From the NCBI GenBank assembly GCA_903865745.1, contig CAIPKV010000071.1:1-64000 (forward strand): a stretch of DNA of 64,000 nucleotides, read 5' to 3'. The DNA comes from an uncultured Verrucomicrobia subdivision 3 bacterium (GTDB lineage: Bacteria > Verrucomicrobiota > Verrucomicrobiia > Limisphaerales > UBA11358). The notes beneath the pieces were generated by a model. It made no database searches and had not been told where the DNA came from. It saw only the letters and a list, made by a program, of their open reading frames with translations. The translations under genes and the position numbers were made by a program. Shown one piece after another: positions 1 through 11,400 of the stretch. Position 1 is the stretch's first letter, and each line of letters opens with the position of its first letter.

Positions 1-126
1 GCGAGATGCGACATCCGAGAGGCGAGATGCGACATCCGAGAGGCGAGATGCGACATCCGAGAGGCGAGATGCGACATCCGAGAGGCGAGATGCGACATCC
101 GAGAGGCGAGATGCGACATCCGAGAG
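1..126. repeat. Array A1: 6 identical tandem 21-bp units (gcgagatgcgacatccgagag), cut by the window start
   Basis: Direct reading: perfect copies start at 1, 22, 43, 64, 85 and 106. On the minus strand the unit reads GTCGCATCTCGCCTCTCGGAT. Confidence 0.97.
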
Positions 127-205
127 GCCCTTTTCCAAAGGAAACAAGGCTTTTGGAGCGGATTTTCAGCGAAATTCAAGCCCAAAGTCGCCTAAAACGC
201 CTCGT

Positions 206-1129
206 TTGCCCGGTATCAGGCGGGGATGTCCTTCCTCCATTTCAGAAATCGTCAATCGTAAATCGAAAATCGTAAATTCCCCCGCCTTCTCGCTCATCGA
301 GGTTTTGGTCGTGGTCAGCCTGCTTTCGCTCATTGTCCTGGCGCTGATGGCGGTTTTCAGCAGCACGCAGCGCGCCTTCCGCTCCGCCGTCACCCAAACG
401 GACGTGCTGGAAAGCAGCCGCGCGGCCATGGACCTGATCTCGTCCGACCTGCGCGGTTTGACCCCGTGCGGGGGCGTGAGCAATGGCCCGGTGAATCTCG
501 CGGTGCTGGCCAATTACACCTACTATTCGCCCCTCATCCAAGCGTTGCCGGGCAGTTCGTCGCAGCGCACCAATTTGTTGAACTATTTCTTTGTGTTGGG
601 CCGTCGAAATACCACTTGGACGGGCACCGGCTACATCGTGAATTCCGCCTCGGCCAGTCCGCTATACCCGTTGTACCGGTTTTATGCTGAAACCAACGTT
701 GCCAATTCGCCGGCGGTGTTGAGCAGTCTGTTTTTTAATATGATCAACAACGCCCAATTCACGAACATGAGCCACCTCGTGGATGGCGTGGTGAATCTGA
801 CTGTGCGTGCCTACGATCCCAACGGTGTTTGGATCAATAATTATTACCAGTCCTACACCAATGCCTTGAACACCACCTTCCTTTATCCGCCCGCGACCGG
901 CATCGGCAATGGCTACGGCGAGGCGCAGTTGTATATGTTCAGCAACACCGTGCCGGCCTCGTTGGAATTGGAACTGGGTGTGTTGGAAGACCGGCCGCTG
1001 GCGCATGCGGAGTCGCTCCCGCAAAATTCTACGGCGCAGTTCAATTATCTGGCGCAGCAGGCGGGTGCGGTGCATTTGTTCCGCCAGCGCGTGACCATCC
1101 CCAACGTTGACCCCACAGCCTACCCATGA
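206..1129 (+). CDS. Prepilin-type N-terminal cleavage/methylation protein (Verru_Chthon cassette protein C-like)
   Basis: Leader followed by AFSLIEVLVVVSLLSLIVLALMAVFSS (type IV pilin-like N-terminus); followed by a large Verru_Chthon A-like ORF. Exact start uncertain. Confidence 0.65.
   Translation: MPGIRRGCPSSISEIVNRKSKIVNSPAFSLIEVLVVVSLLSLIVLALMAVFSSTQRAFRSAVTQTDVLESSRAAMDLISSDLRGLTPCGGVSNGPVNLAVLANYTYYSPLIQALPGSSSQRTNLLNYFFVLGRRNTTWTGTGYIVNSASASPLYPLYRFYAETNVANSPAVLSSLFFNMINNAQFTNMSHLVDGVVNLTVRAYDPNGVWINNYYQSYTNALNTTFLYPPATGIGNGYGEAQLYMFSNTVPASLELELGVLEDRPLAHAESLPQNSTAQFNYLAQQAGAVHLFRQRVTIPNVDPTAYP
240..285. repeat. Dispersed 'atcgtaaatcg' repeat (single arm) in the prepilin leader
   Basis: cgtcaatcgtaaatcgaaaatcgtaaattc; same motif as at 1141-1228. 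Confidence 0.7.
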
Positions 1130-4100
1130 AAACGTCAGCTAAATTTACGATTTACGATTCGCGATTTACGATTTGGAAGAAGTCGTCCGTCGGCCATCGT
1201 AAATCGTATATCGTAAATCATAAATCCCGTTCCGGCATCGCCTTGGTCATCACGCTGATCATGCTGGCGGTGACGCTGGTCATGGCGGTGGCGTTCCTGG
1301 CCATCGCCCGGCGCGAGCGCAACGCCTCCACCACCGCCACGGATACCGCCGCCGCGCGGCTGGCCGATGACGCCGCGCTCGCCGCCGCGCAGGCGCAGAT
1401 TGCCGCCAACCTGCTCGCCACCGCTAATCCTTACAATTACAACCTGCTCGTCTCCACGAACTACACCACGGCTGGCGGCATAATCCCCAACACGGCGACC
1501 TTAGACTACATCAGTTATTATGACACGAACGGAGATTTATTGACAGGCGACTACCTGGCCCAGAGCATCGCCAACCTCTATCTGCTGCCGCGCGCGCCGG
1601 TGTTCGTAGCCAACCCCAAAACCGGGTCTAATGATTTTCGCTTTTACCTCGACCTGAATCGCAACGGCCAGTTTGACCCGAACGGGGTGGTGTCAAATCT
1701 GGAATTCCAGAGTGGCAATCTCGTCACCAACGGCACGGTCATGGTGCAGGGCGATCCCGAATGGATTGGCATATTGGAGCATCCCGACCAGCCGCACAGC
1801 GCGAACAATCCGTTCGTGGCGCGCTACGCGTTTCTGGCGCAACCTGCCGGCAATTCGCTCGACCTGAATTACATTCACAATCAAGTTTTTGATGAGAACA
1901 GTGCCAGCACGACTGTCTATCCAAACAACTCGGACGCCTTCTTTCGTAATCAGAGTGTCGGCTCGTGGGAACTTAATCTAGCGGCTTTTCTGACGGACTT
2001 GAACACTAATCAATGGGGACAAGTCATCGGGAGCCCAGCCAATGGAAACACTGCTTTTTACTATTATCAGTATCTCGGTGGTGATAATCGCGGAGTCGCT
2101 TTTTATGACGCTCAAGCGCTGCTGGCCTGGCGTTATGCAAATAATTACAGTTCTTTGTCTAAGGCCAACCAGATTTTCATCAACACTCCCTTTAACGCCG
2201 CCAATATTTTCCCTTACGACAACATTGATGAATATAGTGACGGGCCTTTACAGATTACGACCGCAAATATAAATGAAGGTTTGGGTATCCATACCGCGGA
2301 TGGCGACTGGCATTCGGATACCATGCCGTGGGCCGGCTCGGACAACACCAATCGTTTCTTCGCCGTGGTTTCGGATTTGTTTGATCCGACCAAGAGTTCG
2401 GCCAATTTCACAAGTCGGCTCACGGCGACGGGCACCAATGTTGACACCTACGACCGCTATACTTATTACCGGATGCTGGACGAGCTGGGCACCGATTCCA
2501 CTACCGACGACAGCCGGATGAATTTGAACTATCGCAACATTACCAACGGCGTGGTGGTGCCCGGCATGGAAACGAATTGCTCTCCGTGGGGCGCACTGGA
2601 TTTCTTCACCAACGCCGCCGACCGGATGCTGCGCTATTACACGGCCAACTGGGTCGCGGCCAATTATACCGCCTACACCAACACCTTTGGCATGTCCGTC
2701 ACCAACGCCTTTGGCGTGACGAACATTCCGGTCTATATCAACGGCCAGTTTGTCTATACCCCCGCGGTCAACCGCATCCTCCAGCTTGCGGCGAACATGT
2801 ATGACGCCACGACCAACCAGACCGTCGGCGGGGCGGTCCGGGATTATCCCTCCGTCTTCCGGCCGGTCTTCACGCGGATACAAGACGGCGTCAACCAGGA
2901 CGTGTTCATCATCGGCTACACCCGGGTCGCCAACGTGAACACAACCGACATCAATACGAATCCGGCCAATCCTTTGTATCCGCCTTTCAGCCTGCCGGAC
3001 ATTGCGAGCGGGATGGCCACCGGCGTACCGAACTATATCAACATCTATGGCGTGCCCTGGATCATCGGCGCGAAAAAGGGCTATCCGAACTTCAACGAGT
3101 TTGCGATGAAGAATACGCTTTCTGTCACCCGGCGGCTACAGTTCACGCGCACGACGAATAATGCGACGGTGCAGATGACCGGCACCAACCAGATGTATAC
3201 GATGGGCCTGAACAGCTCCATCGGCATCGAGTTCTGGAACTCCTACATCTCCAACTATACCGGCACCATCTGGGTGGGCATGAATGAAAACGCCTCGCTG
3301 TCCATCACTAATGACGACCCCGGCTTCAACGTGCATCCGGGCACTCCGGTTCCCAACTATTTTTACACCAACGTCGTGTATGCCGTTAGCAACTGGACGG
3401 GCTCGGGCACGGGTCTGGTCAGCGGCAACGTTGACACCAACTCTTTTTTGGTGGCCAACCTTGTCGGGCCGACGATGCCCATTTCGGTTTATCGTTCGCC
3501 TTCTGCAACCGCCGCGAACCTGGGCGGTTTGGGTTTTGTTGCACCCTGTTTTATGAACACCAATTTTTTTGGTAATCTGTCGCCATTGTCGATTTACGAG
3601 ACCGGCTCTGCGAACGGATTTCACTTTCCGCAGTTCGGCGTGGTGCTGACGAATCGGCTGCGGGTATTTATGCTGGCAGTGGACAACGGCGCAACCAATG
3701 TCATTGACTATGCCAGCTTCGCCGGGCCGGACGGCAGCTTCAATGTGAACTCGAAACTGGCCGACCCTGACGCTGGCGGTAGCATTCAAAGGTTTAGCAG
3801 CGGTGGTGTATGGAGCACCAATTATAAGCCAGGTAATTTGGCTCCGAACGGGGCGACCTGGGGCATCTTGAATCAGATTACGGCTGGAACAAGCGGCGAC
3901 ATCCCGGGGCCCGATGGTGGTGGCACTTGGAAAGCTGATCCAGAGGCGAATATGCTGGGAACCACCGCTATCAGCCAGGCGGCAAATTTCGCCGCATTTT
4001 TTAAGGCAGGATTCAACCTGCCCTTGACCGTGCAGGCGCCTTATACGCCGACCCGCAACATTGTCCAGTATTTCACCTGGCAGGCCTCCGACCCGCTGGT

Positions 4101-5208
4101 GCATTATCTCGCAAGCGACATTTCTGGGCCGCCGCCGGTGGTTGATACCACGACGTTTCCCCAACTGGGTGTGAACCCTTACAATTCCGGCCAGACGATC
4201 CTGCCCTTGACCAGCCTTAATTTGGGCAAGGTCAACTACCGCTATATGCCGTGGAGCGGTAACCAGTGTTTTCCACCCAGCGAACTGGTCACGCTGGACA
4301 CAAATCGTTTTACCTTATCTGAACGTGACCCGGGGGTGCTCCAGCCGGAGAACTGGGATTTTCCAAATTACAAGTTTCCCACCATCGGCTGGCTGGGTCG
4401 CGTCCATCGCGGCACGCCATGGCAGACGGTCTATCTCAAGGCGAGCGACTTTCTGGCTAACAACAACTACCCCGCCTGGCAGGCGTGGACCGGTGACACC
4501 AATGTTTTTGACGCCACTAACGCTGCGCCGGTGCAGGACGCGCGGCTGTTTGACTTGTTTTCCACCACGCCCAACGGCAACGCCACGCACGGCACGTTGT
4601 CCGTCAACCAAACACATCTCGCCGCGTGGTCGGCGGTGTTTGGCGGTCTCGTGGCGCTGACCAATGTCACCACTTCCCCTAATTCCATCACGGCACCGAT
4701 GGTGAACAGTCTTGCCATTCCGCCCGCCGGGCCGGACACCGTCAACTCCGCCCTCGCGCTGCTGTTGAACGGCACGCAGGGCATCAACGCCACGCGTGGG
4801 GCTACGACTAATGCGGACGGTGTCACCGGCGCATTTGAGCACGTCGGCGACATTTTGCGGACGCCGGCGTTGACCGAGCAGTCGCCGTTTTTGAACTGGA
4901 ACAACACCGCGCAGCAGCAATACGGCATCAGCGATGAACTTTACGAATGGCTGCCGCAGCAGACGCTCGGGCTGTTGCGCCTGAGCAGCGCGCCGCGCTA
5001 CGTGGTTTATTGCTACGGCCAGGCACTGCGGCCCGCGCCGAACTCGGTGGTGACGGCTAGCGGCCAGTATTTCGGTCTGGTCACGAATTACCAGATTACG
5101 GCGGAAACGGCTGCGCGGGCGGTCATCCGTGTGGACAAGAATGTGACTGCGACCGGCACCAATTATTCATCGGTGATCGAAAGTTATGTGCCGCTGCCAC
5201 CGCAGTGA
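1126..5208 (+). CDS. Large pilus-associated protein (Verru_Chthon cassette protein A-like)
   Basis: 1360 aa; hydrophobic N-terminal segment SGIALVITLIMLAVTLVMAVAFLAIARRERNA; overlaps the upstream prepilin gene by 4 nt. Confidence 0.6.
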   Translation: MKTSAKFTIYDSRFTIWKKSSVGHRKSYIVNHKSRSGIALVITLIMLAVTLVMAVAFLAIARRERNASTTATDTAAARLADDAALAAAQAQIAANLLATANPYNYNLLVSTNYTTAGGIIPNTATLDYISYYDTNGDLLTGDYLAQSIANLYLLPRAPVFVANPKTGSNDFRFYLDLNRNGQFDPNGVVSNLEFQSGNLVTNGTVMVQGDPEWIGILEHPDQPHSANNPFVARYAFLAQPAGNSLDLNYIHNQVFDENSASTTVYPNNSDAFFRNQSVGSWELNLAAFLTDLNTNQWGQVIGSPANGNTAFYYYQYLGGDNRGVAFYDAQALLAWRYANNYSSLSKANQIFINTPFNAANIFPYDNIDEYSDGPLQITTANINEGLGIHTADGDWHSDTMPWAGSDNTNRFFAVVSDLFDPTKSSANFTSRLTATGTNVDTYDRYTYYRMLDELGTDSTTDDSRMNLNYRNITNGVVVPGMETNCSPWGALDFFTNAADRMLRYYTANWVAANYTAYTNTFGMSVTNAFGVTNIPVYINGQFVYTPAVNRILQLAANMYDATTNQTVGGAVRDYPSVFRPVFTRIQDGVNQDVFIIGYTRVANVNTTDINTNPANPLYPPFSLPDIASGMATGVPNYINIYGVPWIIGAKKGYPNFNEFAMKNTLSVTRRLQFTRTTNNATVQMTGTNQMYTMGLNSSIGIEFWNSYISNYTGTIWVGMNENASLSITNDDPGFNVHPGTPVPNYFYTNVVYAVSNWTGSGTGLVSGNVDTNSFLVANLVGPTMPISVYRSPSATAANLGGLGFVAPCFMNTNFFGNLSPLSIYETGSANGFHFPQFGVVLTNRLRVFMLAVDNGATNVIDYASFAGPDGSFNVNSKLADPDAGGSIQRFSSGGVWSTNYKPGNLAPNGATWGILNQITAGTSGDIPGPDGGGTWKADPEANMLGTTAISQAANFAAFFKAGFNLPLTVQAPYTPTRNIVQYFTWQASDPLVHYLASDISGPPPVVDTTTFPQLGVNPYNSGQTILPLTSLNLGKVNYRYMPWSGNQCFPPSELVTLDTNRFTLSERDPGVLQPENWDFPNYKFPTIGWLGRVHRGTPWQTVYLKASDFLANNNYPAWQAWTGDTNVFDATNAAPVQDARLFDLFSTTPNGNATHGTLSVNQTHLAAWSAVFGGLVALTNVTTSPNSITAPMVNSLAIPPAGPDTVNSALALLLNGTQGINATRGATTNADGVTGAFEHVGDILRTPALTEQSPFLNWNNTAQQQYGISDELYEWLPQQTLGLLRLSSAPRYVVYCYGQALRPAPNSVVTASGQYFGLVTNYQITAETAARAVIRVDKNVTATGTNYSSVIESYVPLPPQ
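1141..1228. repeat. Inverted 'atttacgatt' dyad element inside the coding leader
   Basis: Left arm aaatttacgatttacgattcgcgatttacgattt and right arm atcgtaaatcgtatatcgtaaatcataaat are imperfect reverse complements. Confidence 0.75.
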
Positions 5209-5249
5209 ACGAAGGTTTAAGGCACAATGAAAAAGGCAAAAAGGGGTCG

Positions 5250-5320
5250 TCCGCAGATTACGCGGATGAACGCAGATTGGGGGGTCTGCTTTAATCGGCG
5301 CAATCGGCGAAATCTGCGGA
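5250..5320. repeat. Intergenic dyad repeat of the 'cgcagattacgcagatt' type
   Basis: tccgcagattacgcggatgaacgcagatt ... aatcggcgcaatcggcgaaatctgcgga; related to 58647-58714. Confidence 0.7.
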
Positions 5321-5411
5321 TAAAGCTGGTTCTTGGCGGACAATTGAAAATAGCAGACAGAAGCTGGATGGGTTAGATTCTAACCACTGGCTGCCAAATT
5401 TAAAAAATGTT

Positions 5412-8400
5412 ATGAAAAGAAGTTTTTGGATTGTGCTGTGCGTGCTCGCCGTGGCGGCCGCGTGGCTGTTGTGGCCGCCCACCAACCATCCGTCATCGGT
5501 GTTGAAAAAAAACACCGCCGCGCCCGCTGCGTCCACCGCCCTGACGGCATCGCCGACAATCGTTCTGCCCAAGTCCATTGCCATCGGCCCCAACAGCCTT
5601 TCGGTTCGCACCAACCGGCTTGCCTTCCGCCTCGCGAATACGACCAAAACCATCGGCCAGCTGGCGTCTGACCGCCACGCCATCCTGCTGGACAACGCGC
5701 TGATTGAGACGGATGCGAAGATGAACTTGAAAATACCGGCGCACCTGCGCGCGGTAGGCGATCCCGGCGCGTATATCGTTCAGGCGCGCGGAGTGATTGG
5801 TGGAGCGTTCTGCGCGGCGCTGGCGGCGGCGGGCGGGCAGATTGTCTCCTACATTCCAAACAACGCGTATCTTGTGCAGTTGGATTCGGTCGGCGCGGGG
5901 GCGTTGACCGGGAACCCGCTCGTGCAGGCGGTGCTGCCGTATGATCCCTATTACAAAGTGCAGTCGTCCCTGCTTGGCCTGGCGGTGAACCAAAAGCCGT
6001 TGCCGGACAATACCTATCTCACCCTTGGCCTGTTCAGTGCAAATACGGCGGCGACGGCGGCGCAGATTCAAAGTCTCGGCGGCGTGATTGTGGGGACGGA
6101 CCGCTCACCGTTCGGCCCGGTTCTCCATGTGCAGCCGCCGGATAATTGGATTGCGCTGGCACAACTGCCCGGCGTGCAGATCGTGGAGCCGGCGCACCGG
6201 CGCGTGTCAGCCAACGACCTTTCGCGGCAGACTATGGGCGTGGCGGTGACTTCCGTCGCGCAGACGAATTATTTGAACCTGACCGGCACGAACGTGCTGG
6301 TGGAGGTCAACGATACCGGCATTGATGCGAGCCATCCCGATTTGACGAACCGCGTGTCCTTTGATTCTCCCGGCAGCGGCTATGACACGGACGGCCATGG
6401 GACGTTTGTAGCGGGACAGATTGCCGGTGATGGCACAAAGTCAACCACGGTGACGAACGCGCAAGGTTCCATCATGTCGGGGACGAATGGCCAGTTTCGC
6501 GGCATGGCACCGGCGGCTCATCTGTATTCCGTCGGCGGCGTTGGCGGCTATGAGGCGGACGAAGGCATCCTTGGGCGTGTCGGCGTTGGCGGCAATGACA
6601 CCAATACTTTCACCATCGGCCAGAATTTCTTTCTGCCGGGCGCAACCATTTATGAGTTGGGCCAGTCGAACACAATTGTTCCGTTCTACGTTCAGTATCC
6701 CGACTGGTATCTGCAGGAGGCACCGGCGGTGACGAACGCGTTGATTTCCAACAATAGTTGGGTGAACGAGGGCGACAACCAATACGACCTCGCGGCGGCG
6801 AGCTACGACGCGGCGGTGCGCGACGCGCTGCCGGAAGTTACCGGGCCGCAGCCGGTGCTGTTCGTTTTCGCGGCGGGCAACGGCGGCGGCGGAAATGACG
6901 ACGGCGGCGGCGGCAATCCGGACACCATCGCGTCGCCCGCCACGGCCAAGAATGTCATCACCGTTGGCGCGATGGAGCAGGAGCGTTTCATCACCAACTG
7001 GGTGACGGCACTGGATGGAACGTCCAATCAGGTATGGTATGCCGGGACGTCACCAGCATACAACCAGCCCGAAGTGGCGGGCTTCTCGGCGCGTGGCAAC
7101 GTAGGGATCGGCACGGAAGGAACCTATGGCCGGTTCAAGCCGGATGTGGTTGCGCCGGGGACGTTCGTCATCTCGACGCGCTCGACGGACTGGGATACGA
7201 CGACGTATTACAATCCGACCAATGTTTACAAACAGACCATCACTGGCGAAACGGTGGGCGTCAATCCAGCGGTGAATTCTTACGACCTCTACAACGACTT
7301 CGGCTTCATCGCTGCGAGCAATGTCGTCAGCATCACCATTCAGGTTTTGAACACGGATCCGGACGTGCCGAATATGCCGATTTATGTTTCGCTGACCAAC
7401 GCCGCTCCCGATGCGGGGAACAATGATTTTTCCACCAGCAACAACATTGTGAGCATCCCGCCGGACGGCGGGATGAATTATCTCGCGTCCATCGTCAACA
7501 ATGGTGATTTTTATTTCAGCGTCGGTAATCCCACGAACGTGCCGGTGACCTACGGCGTGGAGGTGACGCTGGTCACGACCAATGACAATGGCGACCACTT
7601 CATGGTGTTGAGCAATATGAACAACTCGCTCGGGCCATGGTATCGCTACGAGAGCGGCACGAGCATGGCGGCGGCGGATGTTTCCGGCGTGCTGGCGCTG
7701 ATGCAGGATTATTTCACCAACACGCTGCACACCGTGCCCAGCCCCGCGCTGCTCAAGGCTATGCTCATCAATGGCGCGCGGCCGAAGGGCATCTACAATC
7801 TCCAGGTCAACAACACCATCAACTACGAGGGCTGGGGGCTTGTCAACCTGACCAATTCCATTCCCGCCACGCTCACCAACACGGCCGTCGCCAACAACCA
7901 GTTTTTCTTTGTGGACCAGAACCCGACCAACGCGCTAGCCACGGGCGACACGCGGACTTACACAATTTCCGTCCCGCCTGCCTCGCAGGCACAGCCGCTG
8001 CGCGTCACGCTGGCGTGGACTGACTCGCCCGGCAACCCCGCCGCCGCGCTCAAGCTCGTCAATAACCTGAGCCTCATCGTCACCAACACGGACAACGCGA
8101 CCAACCCCGTGGTCTATTTCGGAAACGACATCGAGGCCGGCGGGTATTACAACAACGTCGAAAACGCGACCAATCCGGCGGTGCTGGACAACATTAACAA
8201 TGTGCAGAATGTGTTTATCAACCTGGCGCAGCATCCCGGCACCAACTTCACCATCGTCGTGTCCGCCACCGCCGTGAACGTGAACGCCGTCACCACGCAG
8301 ACCAACGACGCGTCCGGCAACTACGCGCCAAACATCACGCAGGATTTTGCGCTCGTCATTTCCAGCGGCGAAGGCGGTTCCAGCACCAACGGCTTTTCCG

Positions 8401-11400
8401 TCACGGCCACGGGCGCGGCGTCCAATCCCACCGCCGGCCAGCGCGTTACCGTGGTCGTCAGCACCAACGCGCCGCTGCTGAACCAGACGGTCGGCGCGAA
8501 CTCGCCGGTGATGTCCACCAACACCGTCGGCTTTGTTCCCGGTTCGCCGTATGTCACCAACGCGCTGCTGACCATTGGCCAGACGAACCAGTGGCATTTC
8601 TATGTCGTCACCAATACCGGCGCCGATACGACCTACACCAATGCCGCCTTCGCTGTATTCCTACCGGACACGCTGGCGATTCCGCGTCAGGGCGTGTTTG
8701 CTGGCTCGGACGCCAACAGCACGCTGCCGGAGGCGAACCTTGATTTGTTTGTGACGACCGACTCGAATCTGTTGACGTTGTCGCCCGTGACCATTTCCAA
8801 CTGCATCAGCGGTCCGCAAGTTGGCGCAACCAGTAATGGCGTTTTCTACGGCTCGGCTCTGGCCCGGGGCGGCTCAAAATTCATCGTGGATTCTAATTCC
8901 ACGGCGGGCGCAACGCCGGAAGTCTATTATGTCGGCGTACAGTCCGAGGACCGGATGGCGGCGGAATATGACTTCCTGTCGGAGTTCAGCAACATCCCGT
9001 TCAGCCAGTTGAACTCCAACGGCGATGAGACAGTAACGTTTTTCACAGTAGACATCCCCGACCCCACCGCCGACGGGACTCTGCCCGGGTACACCAACAC
9101 CCTCGGCCTGGCCATCTACCCGGTCGAACTCCAGCGCGTCGTGGCCACCAATGTGGTGGCCATGCAAAATTACGGCGACGTGGCGGTGGCGTTGAGCCAT
9201 TCCACGGCGGCGGCCGGCAGCGCGGCGGTGGATCTGGTGTCCCACTTTGCTCCGAATTCGCCCGGCATCTACACCAACATTTATGATGACAGCGGCCGGA
9301 ACGACATCACGAATTCGCAGCCTTCCGCCGGGCCTGGTTCCCTGAACCAGTATGTCCGGCAGCAAGGAGAAGGCATTTGGAACTTGCACTCGGCCGACGA
9401 CGCACCCAGCTTTGTGGGCAGTATCAGCGGCAGTCTGTTGCTTGAGAAGTACCAAGATCCGACCAAGCATCCCATCACCGTCACCGTCCAGCGTCAAAGC
9501 TGGTATTACACCTATGTGACCGTGCCGGTGGGCTATACCAACCTCACGGTGTATGGGGATGACATAACTACACCAATCCCGAAAGTTTTTGATACGCTAG
9601 CGGTGCAGTTGGGTACTGATCCGACCACAATAAATAATGGGGTCTTGCTGAACAGCTATGATATTACACCGCCTCCTGACTTTTTGCCCGGCTTGACTAA
9701 CTCCATTTCCATCGGGCCACCGCTGACGCCGGGCACCTATTACATCGGCATCTACAATCCCGACATCACGGCGCACACTGTGGAAATCGGCGCGACGCTG
9801 GGGCTTTATTTCTCCTCGGCGGTGACCATTCTGGACTACGACTCCACCGGCTCGGTGCCGCTGTCGGACGACGCGGTGACCTATGCTTACTTGGATGTGA
9901 CCAACACGGATGTGATTCAGGGCATCAGCATCGGTCTGCGCGTGGACCATCCGCGCATTTCGGACTTGGTGTTCCACCTCATCAGCCCCGACGGCACGCG
10001 CTATCTGCTCATGGAAAATCGCGGCGGTCAGGACACCAACGGCTGCGGCGCGGATCTCGTCACCACGAACGTCTTCCAAGCCTCGGCCGGTGGCCGGGGA
10101 TTGCCCACCACCAATGTCTTTAACGTCGGCAAGCTGTCCGGCACGATTCCGATCACCTACAATTTTTATACGGTGCCTGATCAGATGACGGTCTATTACG
10201 GGACTGCCCCGACCACTTTCAACACGAACTTGCCCTATTGCATCACGAACACGGGTTTTATCCGTAACCCGTCCCTTGGAAATGGCGGGGGCGCGCAGAA
10301 TACGCAGCCGGAAACCTTGACGGTTAGCTTCCCGCCGCCGGGGGTTCTGACTAACTCGACTTATCTCACGGTAATCATGAACCAGTTCGGGACTTATAAC
10401 AACGTCGGCGCGAATGGGACGGAGTGGACCTACTCCATCGGCACCGTGGCGTCGAACTTCGTCTATCTGTCCTTCACCGAGGATACCAATTTGACCACAA
10501 CGCCCATCAAGTTCGCGCCAACGCCGTTCGTGCCGCAGACCAATTTCACGCCGGTGCTGGCGGATAGTTTTGAGGCTTACAATCCGCCGCAAACTTATTC
10601 CCAAGGCGGCGCAGGCTTTGGCGGCTGGACAGTGGCGACCAATTCCGTGGCCATTGTTACGAACCCGCTGGCCTATGACGGCACTAACTCCTTGCAACTG
10701 TCCAATGGTGTGGTGGCCATTAATCTGACCACCGTACCGAACCGGAAGTATAATCTTACCTATGAACTGGGCAGCCTTCTGGGCGTCACCAACGCCAACT
10801 GGCAGGCGGAAAATTATGCATTCACCGCCACGGCTACCAACACGACCCTGGTGCTGGCGGCCTCCGCCAATGTCCTAAACGGCCTGGCTTTCACCAATGC
10901 GCAGGAACTTACCTTCGATACCAACACGCTGCTCGACAACCTCGTTCTGACGGAGTTGCCAGCCAACCTTTATTATCAGGCCGAGCAGGATATCAGCGGC
11001 CTCACCGGCAACAGTGCTTACGGCACCATGGCCAATGGCAACCCGTGGCAGTTGGAAATCCTCGATAACCGCGCCGGTGCCACCAACAACGCCACGTTGC
11101 TGGGCTGGCAACTGGAATTCACCTTTGCCAACACCAACCTATTCACCTCCTCGATTATTGTCAGCAATGTGCCGGGTGGCATCGCGCAGAGCAATACCCT
11201 GAACGGTGGTGCTATTGCTTGGTACGCCTTCACCGTGCCGACCAATGCCAGTTATGCCACCAACATCATTGACTACGCCTCTGCGCCGGTGAATCTCTGG
11301 TTCAGCACCAACAATCTCCCCACCACCACTGGCTCCGGCGATGTGAAATTGATTACTGGTTCTACCAACGGTTCCGCGCTGTTGACCAAATCGGTTTATA

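Noticed and set aside
9597-10697. 366-aa minus-strand ORF inside the subtilase gene
   Set aside because: Antisense to a continuous 2119-aa reading frame; no recognisable motifs.
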